Part shown: in pieces, positions 47,447-50,089 of the stretch
Layout of the letters: every line of letters starts with the position of its first letter
How positions within the stretch are numbered: position 1 is the stretch's first letter
Origin: an uncultured beta proteobacterium
Lineage (GTDB): Bacteria > Pseudomonadota > Gammaproteobacteria > Burkholderiales > Burkholderiaceae_A
DNA length: 50,089 nt
Assembly: GCA_902586195.1 (NCBI GenBank)
Contig: CACIGF010000005.1
Span: forward strand, 1 to 50,089
Direction of reading: 5' to 3'
Notes under the pieces: model-generated
Seen by the model: the letters and a program-made list of their open reading frames with translations, nothing else
Database searches by the model: none
Told to the model about the DNA's origin: nothing
Position numbers and translations under genes: made by a program

Positions 47447-47683
47447 CTATTCGACTAAGATCCAACTCTTTCTTTTTGAAAATGGCCGACACTCTCGTAT
47501 CTTTACCTCATCCCCAATACTAACTGTCCCGCTCTCATTATGAACCTGGTACTTTTTAGACTTAGAAATAAACTTCCCTAACACTGGATGTTTTACCTTC
47601 CTCTCAACTAAAACACTTATTGTCTTATTTTGAGTATTTTGTATGACGCGTCCAGTTACAAACTTTTTTTCCTTAATTGTCAA
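47447..47683 (-). CDS. rpsQ: 30S ribosomal protein S17
   Basis: Last gene of the S10 part. VTGRVIQNTQNKTISVLVERKVKHP and GDEVKIRECRPFSKRKSW are diagnostic OB-fold segments. 78 residues, a little shorter than the usual 84-90. The spc promoter starts 4 bases from its stop. Confidence 0.97.
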   Translation of the reverse strand: MTIKEKKFVTGRVIQNTQNKTISVLVERKVKHPVLGKFISKSKKYQVHNESGTVSIGDEVKIRECRPFSKRKSWILVE

Positions 47684-47709
47684 AATATTTTCCTATTTTA
47701 AATTTCCTT

Positions 47710-47913
47710 TTAAGTTGTCTCTTTATTTGAGGCCTGCTCACCTATAATTGTCCTTACTCTTGCGATATTCCGTTTAAGCTGCTTTAGTTTGGCCGTGTTG
47801 TTAGATTGTTGCATTGAAATCTGCATTTTGTGAGAAAAAAAGGCTTTGCATGCCGATTCTAACTGTTTTTTTAAGTCGCTTGAGGACTTTTTCCGTAACT
47901 CTATCGCATCCAT
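47710..47913 (-). CDS. rpmC: 50S ribosomal protein L29
   Basis: 67-residue two-helix protein at the tunnel exit. MDAIELRKKSSSDLKKQLES and LKQLKRNIARVRTIIGE match L29. It starts 4 bases after the rplP stop. Confidence 0.96.
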   Translation of the reverse strand: MDAIELRKKSSSDLKKQLESACKAFFSHKMQISMQQSNNTAKLKQLKRNIARVRTIIGEQASNKETT

Positions 47914-47917
47914 ACTA

Positions 47918-48334
47918 CTACCTTCCTATTTGCCTAGTGACAAACTTGACGGACAGAGGCAACTTAGCAGCAGCGAGTTTAAAAGCTTGTCTGGCTAAAC
48001 TTTCCTCAACTCCATCCATTTCATACAAAACTTTTCCGGGCTTAATTTCAGCAACGTAAAATTCAACGTTACCTTTCCCATTTCCCATTCGAACCTCCGC
48101 GGGCTTTTTGGATATAGGTTTATCTGGAAAAATACGGATCCAAATCCTTCCGCCGCGCTTAATATGTCGAGTCATTGCACGCCTCGCAGATTCAATTTGT
48201 CTAGAAGTCAATCTCCCTCGGGTTGTTGCTTTAAGTCCAAAGGATCCGAAAGCCACGGAGGAGCCGCGAACGGCAAGGCCCGTGTTCCTACCTTTATGCT
48301 CTTTTCTATATTTTCTACGAGCCGGTTGCAACAT
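47918..48334 (-). CDS. rplP: 50S ribosomal protein L16
   Basis: Organises the A-site region of the 50S subunit. [20 protein letters not shown] and [21 protein letters not shown] are canonical, with [19 protein letters not shown] following. 138 residues; 2 bases after rpsC. Confidence 0.98.
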   Translation of the reverse strand: MLQPARRKYRKEHKGRNTGLAVRGSSVAFGSFGLKATTRGRLTSRQIESARRAMTRHIKRGGRIWIRIFPDKPISKKPAEVRMGNGKGNVEFYVAEIKPGKVLYEMDGVEESLARQAFKLAAAKLPLSVKFVTRQIGR

Positions 48335-48336
48335 AA

Positions 48337-49272
48337 CTATTTAGACTCCCCTGTCTCGGATTGATCTTTTTTTAACTTTTTAGTAGGAGACTTTTCTTTT
48401 TTCTCAGCTTTCGCACCGCTGTTTTTATCATCGCCTGCAGGGGATTTTTTAGATGCGACCCTTCTGACTTTCTTTCTTGTAGCTTTTTCAGCTGATTCTT
48501 TTTCATTTGAATCCGTTTTGCCAGTAGTAGCAATCTCTCCAGATTCACTCTTTTTCTTTCTCGATCTTACCTTTTTTACGGTTTTCTTCTCCTGCTCTTC
48601 ACTAGGTAAATCAGCATCTTGTGACACGCTAATAATATCTGATTTAGTTAACATTTCCCCTTTATAAATCCAAACTTTGACTCCGATGATTCCATAGGTG
48701 GTGTTTGCCTCTGAGAACCCATAATCAATATCTGCTTTAATCGTGTGCAAAGGAACCCTTCCCTCACGATACCACTCGCATCTGGCGATTTCAGCACCAT
48801 TCAACCTTCCGGAGCTCATGATTTTAATTCCTTGAGCGCCAAGCCTCATAGCATTTTGAATAGCCCTCTTCATAGCTCTTCTAAACATAATTCGTTTTTC
48901 CAGTTGCTGGGTGATGCTAGCAGATACGAGCTGAGCATCCAGCTCAGGCTTCCTTACTTCCTCAATATTCACGTGAACGGAAACACCCAACATCTTTGCT
49001 AAAACGCTCTTTAAAGCTTCTATGTCTTCACCTTTTTTCCCAATTACAACCCCTGGTCGAGCCGAGTGGATTGTTATCTTGGCATTTTTTGCAGGACGTT
49101 CTATTAAAATTTTGCTGACCGCAGCTGACTTTAACCTCTCCTTCAGATATTTTCGCACCTTAATATCTTCATTAAGCATTTTGGAAAAATCCTTGTGGCT
49201 GGCGTACCATTTTGAGGTCCAATTTCTAGCTACGGGAAGCCTAAAGCCGGTTGGTTGTATTTTTTGTCCCAT
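48337..49272 (-). CDS. rpsC: 30S ribosomal protein S3 with a long charged C-terminal tail
   Basis: Forms the mRNA entry site. [18 protein letters not shown] is standard. The KH domain carries [11 protein letters not shown] (GKKG loop 78-81) and the C-domain [21 protein letters not shown]. The core ends near residue 215, where most S3 proteins stop at about 210-235. Residues 221-311 are a low-complexity tail rich in Lys, Glu and Ser, with [20 protein letters not shown] and SPTKKLKK. The frame is open without a break and the tail overlaps nothing, so it appears genuine. Disorder is predicted from composition. Confidence 0.97.
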   Translation of the reverse strand: MGQKIQPTGFRLPVARNWTSKWYASHKDFSKMLNEDIKVRKYLKERLKSAAVSKILIERPAKNAKITIHSARPGVVIGKKGEDIEALKSVLAKMLGVSVHVNIEEVRKPELDAQLVSASITQQLEKRIMFRRAMKRAIQNAMRLGAQGIKIMSSGRLNGAEIARCEWYREGRVPLHTIKADIDYGFSEANTTYGIIGVKVWIYKGEMLTKSDIISVSQDADLPSEEQEKKTVKKVRSRKKKSESGEIATTGKTDSNEKESAEKATRKKVRRVASKKSPAGDDKNSGAKAEKKEKSPTKKLKKDQSETGESK

Positions 49273-49279
49273 AATTGTC

Positions 49280-49624
49280 TTAACCCTTTGTTTCCTTTGT
49301 CGCCACAGAAATGAATATGTGACAAGTAGGCTTTTCGATTCTCACTCCTCTGCCCTTTGCACGAGCAGCAAATCTTTTTAATTTAGTTCCTCTCTCCACA
49401 AATATTTTCTCGACAAAGAGTTCGTCTATATCAACCCCGTCATTATGCTCCGCATTAGCGATAGCAGACTCTAAAAGATTTTTAACAATTCCAGAGCCCT
49501 TATTAGTTTGGAAACGTAACGTATCTAAAGCCTTTTCAACAGGTAGGCCCCTAATAGCATCCGCTACCAACCGCCCCTTTTGGGGAGACAACCTAACTCC
49601 TCTTACTGATGCTAATGTTGACAA
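49280..49624 (-). CDS. rplV: 50S ribosomal protein L22
   Basis: Lines the exit tunnel with its long hairpin. [26 protein letters not shown] and the hairpin [13 protein letters not shown] are canonical, though the N-terminus is shorter than some. The start is TTG 49624 with a strong AGGGGA 7 bases upstream. 114 residues. Confidence 0.96.
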   Translation of the reverse strand: MSTLASVRGVRLSPQKGRLVADAIRGLPVEKALDTLRFQTNKGSGIVKNLLESAIANAEHNDGVDIDELFVEKIFVERGTKLKRFAARAKGRGVRIEKPTCHIFISVATKETKG

Positions 49625-49647
49625 ATTAATTTCCCCTTTTCGCTTAA

Positions 49648-49923
49648 TTAACGTTTTGCTTTTTTATCCGCAGCGTGCCCCTTAAAAGTTCGCGTTAATG
49701 CAAACTCTCCGAGCTTGTGTCCAACCATATTATCCGTAATGTAGACAGGCAGATGCTGTTTTCCATTATGAATGGCTATAGTTAACCCAACAAATTCAGG
49801 CAAAACGGTTGAGCGTCGAGACCATGTTTTTATCGGTCTCTTATCTCTATTTGCTGTTGCAGCTTCAACTTTTTTAACTAAATGCTGATCAACAAAAGGT
49901 CCTTTTTTTGATGAACGTGACAA
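49648..49923 (-). CDS. rpsS: 30S ribosomal protein S19
   Basis: Head protein that pairs with S13. [20 protein letters not shown] and [19 protein letters not shown] are canonical. The start is TTG 49923, with AAGGG 7 bases upstream, located in the last codons of rplB. 91 residues. Confidence 0.96.
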   Translation of the reverse strand: MSRSSKKGPFVDQHLVKKVEAATANRDKRPIKTWSRRSTVLPEFVGLTIAIHNGKQHLPVYITDNMVGHKLGEFALTRTFKGHAADKKAKR

Positions 49924-49926
49924 TTC

Positions 49927-50089
49927 CTAACCCTTTCTCTTCCTTCTATCTACAATAATCATTCCCGAGGTACGCTTGTTTCTGCGCGTTTTGTAACCTT
50001 TCGTAGGCGTTCCCCATGGACTTACAGGAGCCTGTGCGGCAGCCGTTTTACCTTCCCCCCCTCCATGAGGGTGATCGATCGGATTCATT
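49927..50089 (-). CDS. rplB: 50S ribosomal protein L2, C-terminal end (cut by window edge)
   Basis: The last 54 codons lie in the window. They begin [14 protein letters not shown], the highly conserved peptidyl-transferase-proximal motif with its essential histidine, continue with [20 protein letters not shown] and end in DRRKRKG before TAG (49927-49929). The rpsS TTG start follows after 3 bases. Confidence 0.95.
   Translation of the reverse strand, partial: MNPIDHPHGGGEGKTAAAQAPVSPWGTPTKGYKTRRNKRTSGMIIVDRRKRKG

Overview
The window reads as a chromosomal segment of an AT-rich, streamlined free-living betaproteobacterium, probably in or near the Burkholderiales. Four things point there: infA lies inside the ribosomal cluster between secY and rpmJ; the blocks aroK-aroB-dgt-gltB-gltD, mrcA/cyaY-lptM-lysA and cytochrome c4-engB-hemB follow the order I recall from that class; fmdB-aspS-nudB is a betaproteobacterial run; and uvrA is divergent from MFS-ssb. 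Gene density is very high: many genes overlap by 1-26 bases, and the only gap above 300 bases is filled by RNase P RNA. No tRNA, rRNA, CRISPR array, prophage or intact insertion sequence was seen. Species cannot be fixed from the sequence alone.

Layout. 1-3956: division and cell-wall cluster on the minus strand (mraZ-rsmH-ftsL-ftsI-murE, the last cut by the window edge) behind a promoter that overlaps four 10-bp MraZ-type repeats. 4082-6345: an M48 CaaX-type protease, RNase P RNA (rnpB) and a DUF2062 membrane protein that appears to start with ATT. 6338-17308: a long minus-strand run with ssb, fmdB, aspS, nudB, a two-gene DNA-repair module (Artemis-like exonuclease and ATP-dependent DNA ligase), a DUF429 RNase H-fold protein, an Atm1-type ABC exporter, glycerate kinase and dihydroorotase. 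17332-21327: an MFS transporter divergent from uvrA. 21348-31073: glutamate synthase (gltB, gltD), a tyrosine-transposase-like gene with a damaged HUH motif that overlaps dgt, then dgt, aroB and aroK. 31129-38630: PBP1A (mrcA), frataxin (cyaY), the small lipoprotein lptM, lysA, msrP, cytochrome c4, engB and hemB. 38646-50089: the S10-spc-alpha ribosomal superoperon on the minus strand, from the 3' end of rplB to rplQ, with a strong promoter between rpsQ and rplN.

How the genes fit together. Most are housekeeping: peptidoglycan synthesis and division, translation, nucleotide sanitation and synthesis (nudB, dgt, pyrC), nitrogen assimilation (gltBD), shikimate entry (aroB, aroK), lysine/DAP (lysA), heme (hemB) and iron-sulfur supply (cyaY, atm1-like). 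Several loci look like shortened versions of the usual betaproteobacterial arrangement: no pilMNOPQ between mrcA and aroK, no msrQ or ccsBA/resB between lysA and cytochrome c4, no DUF502 gene between fmdB and aspS. This fits genome reduction.

The less ordinary items are the ligase-exonuclease-DUF429 operon, the probably domesticated transposase-like gene between dgt and gltB with a REP-like element that may supply the gltB -35 box, the ATT start of the DUF2062 gene, the MraZ operator and the palindrome on the spc promoter. I did not find a clearly new multi-gene system. The ligase-exonuclease-DUF429 module and the overlapping transposase-like gene are the best candidates for follow-up.
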